Source of the DNA: an uncultured Caulobacteraceae bacterium | Lineage (GTDB): Bacteria > Pseudomonadota > Alphaproteobacteria > Caulobacterales > Caulobacteraceae | Reading direction: 5' to 3' | DNA: 6,950 nt | Assembly (NCBI GenBank): GCA_946482375.1 | Contig: CAMLRH010000140.1 | Span: 1 to 6,950 of the forward strand | Shown: in pieces, positions 6,337-6,950 of the stretch | Layout: the number at the start of each line of letters is the position of its first letter | How positions within the stretch are numbered: the stretch's first letter is position 1 | Notes under the pieces: generated by a model | The model's database searches: none | The model's input: only the letters and a program-made list of their open reading frames with translations | What the model was told of the DNA's origin: nothing | Program-made: the position numbers and the translations under genes

Positions 6337-6526
6337 TGCCACTATTCCTTGTTCTGCTTGCTGGTCACCTGAGGCCAGCCGCCGTTTCAGTTGGGTACGC
6401 GAGCACTGGACCTCGCTGTTCCCGCGGCGTGCGGTGACAATTTCCCCGCGCCGGCCCCAAGCTTGGCAAAGCAGCAAACTCGGGAACCCGACGGTAGTTC
6501 CCCAATTTGTGGGGCGGAATGGATGC
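6337..6526. other. Intergenic region upstream of the lipoprotein gene
   Basis: 190 bases between the lipoprotein start and the thioesterase stop, both minus strand. It should hold the lipoprotein promoter, but I cannot assign a convincing -35/-10 pair; a TTGTCA on the minus strand (6436-6441) lacks a matching -10 element. It contains a perfect 10-base palindrome CCAAGCTTGG (6457-6466) and the hairpins described separately at 6482-6514. No additional gene is supported. Confidence 0.6.
6482..6514 (-). terminator. Weak candidate terminator after the thioesterase gene
   Basis: Two competing small hairpins follow the thioesterase stop (6527-6529). One pairs CCCCA (6500-6504) with TGGGG (6510-6514) around a 5-base loop. 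The other pairs GGGAAC (6482-6487) with GTTCCC (6497-6502) around a 9-base loop and is followed on the minus strand by GAGTTTGCTG. Neither has a good T-run, and they share bases 6500-6502, so only one can form at a time. Termination here is only a suggestion. Confidence 0.3.
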
Positions 6527-6916
6527 TCAGGCGTCCACGGTCATCTGCGTCTGCAAAACGAGCGCCAGCAGCTTGCCGTCCTCGGCCTCCACGCGCGTCT
6601 GCCAGACCGACGAGCGGCGGCCGATGTGGATCGGCGTGGCGACGCCGCGAACGGTCGCCCCCGCCTTTGCCGAACCGAGGAAGTTGGTCATGCTTTCCAG
6701 CGTCGTGGTGCGCGCGCCGTCTCTCAGGTTCAGGAACCCGCCGATGGCGCCCAGGCTGTCGGCGAAGGCCATGAAGGCGCCGCCGTGCAGGATGCCCCCG
6801 GCCGTGCACAGGTCCTCGCGCACCAGCAGCCGCCCCTCCACCCGCTCGGGCGCGGCGCTGACCACCTCCACGCCCATCAGCGTGGCGAACGGCATGATCG
6901 AAGCGTCAATCTTCAT
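6527..6916 (-). CDS. PaaI-family hotdog thioesterase
   Basis: Hotdog-fold acyl-CoA thioesterase of the PaaI/4HBT type, cytoplasmic; such enzymes hydrolyse acyl- or aryl-CoA esters, but the substrate cannot be named here. It has 129 residues, close to the family norm. The active-site segment is clear: LCTAGGILHGGAFMAFADSLG (36-56), with the HGG motif at 44-46 and the probable catalytic Asp53 on the central helix. The residue usually given as Asn in the N-x-x-G-x-x-HGG form is replaced in the T-A-G-G-I-L-HGG variant. S76-M-T-N-F (76-80) and a long strand VWQTRVEAEDGKLLALVLQTQM close the domain. The ATG at 6916 is the first in the frame; AGGGAGAGA lies upstream, with a rather long spacing of about 8 to 12 bases. 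It is the first of three minus-strand genes, separated from the lipoprotein gene by 190 bases, so it is probably a separate unit. Confidence 0.9.
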   Translation of the reverse strand: MKIDASIMPFATLMGVEVVSAAPERVEGRLLVREDLCTAGGILHGGAFMAFADSLGAIGGFLNLRDGARTTTLESMTNFLGSAKAGATVRGVATPIHIGRRSSVWQTRVEAEDGKLLALVLQTQMTVDA

Positions 6917-6950
6917 GGGCGAAAATCTCTCCCTTCTTGCACCGCAGCAA

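Noticed and set aside
5539..6372. Plus-strand frame of 277 codons opposite the transpeptidase and lipoprotein genes
   Set aside because: It covers two genes with a signal peptide, a lipobox and a catalytic motif on the other strand, crosses their terminator, and shows no domain of its own.
6361..6378. Interrupted inverted repeat CTGGTCA / TGAGGCCAG upstream of the lipoprotein gene
   Set aside because: Short and imperfect (two-base bulge); within chance expectation in GC-rich DNA, so not called an operator.
6337..6477. N-terminal extension of the lipoprotein frame to 6477
   Set aside because: The extension would bury the lipoprotein signal peptide inside the protein; the ATG at 6336 has a suitable ribosome-binding site and directly begins the signal.

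Overview
This window looks like GC-rich chromosomal DNA from an alphaproteobacterium. The gene content, the leu gene order and the protein flavours would fit the Caulobacterales (a Brevundimonas- or Caulobacter-like organism), but that placement is an inference from general resemblance and not from a marker gene. There are nine protein-coding genes, the first cut by the left edge. I see no tRNA, rRNA, CRISPR array, transposase or phage gene.

Left part (1-840): the 3' portion of xerC, the tyrosine recombinase that resolves chromosome dimers, with all six catalytic residues intact.

Centre (892-5251): a compact plus-strand leucine-biosynthesis operon in the order leuC - VOC protein - leuD - ABM-domain monooxygenase-like protein - leuB. 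LeuC and LeuD together form isopropylmalate isomerase, and LeuB is 3-isopropylmalate dehydrogenase. leuA is not in the window. Two small enzymes of uncertain function sit inside the operon and are joined to the leu genes by 1-base and 4-base start/stop overlaps and an 8-base gap. The only sizeable gap in the operon (133 bases, between leuC and the VOC gene) is almost filled by a 108-base inverted-repeat element with two near-perfect 31-base arms. leuC has no visible ribosome-binding site and may be translated from a leaderless message.

Right part (5205-6916): three minus-strand genes. In transcription order they are a PaaI-type hotdog thioesterase, a 100-residue lipoprotein with an unbroken alanine-zipper coiled coil (Lpp/OprI-like), and a secreted L,D-transpeptidase of the YkuD type. 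The lipoprotein gene is followed by a strong hairpin terminator lying just before the transpeptidase gene. The lipoprotein and the transpeptidase are both cell-envelope proteins, and L,D-transpeptidases are the enzymes that tether Lpp to peptidoglycan in enterobacteria. However, this lipoprotein lacks the C-terminal lysine used for that linkage. The end of the transpeptidase gene overlaps the end of leuB tail to tail by 47 bases.

Most of the window is ordinary housekeeping DNA. The points that deserve a second look are the repeat element inside the leu operon, the two unexplained enzymes carried in it, and the alanine-zipper lipoprotein / L,D-transpeptidase pair.
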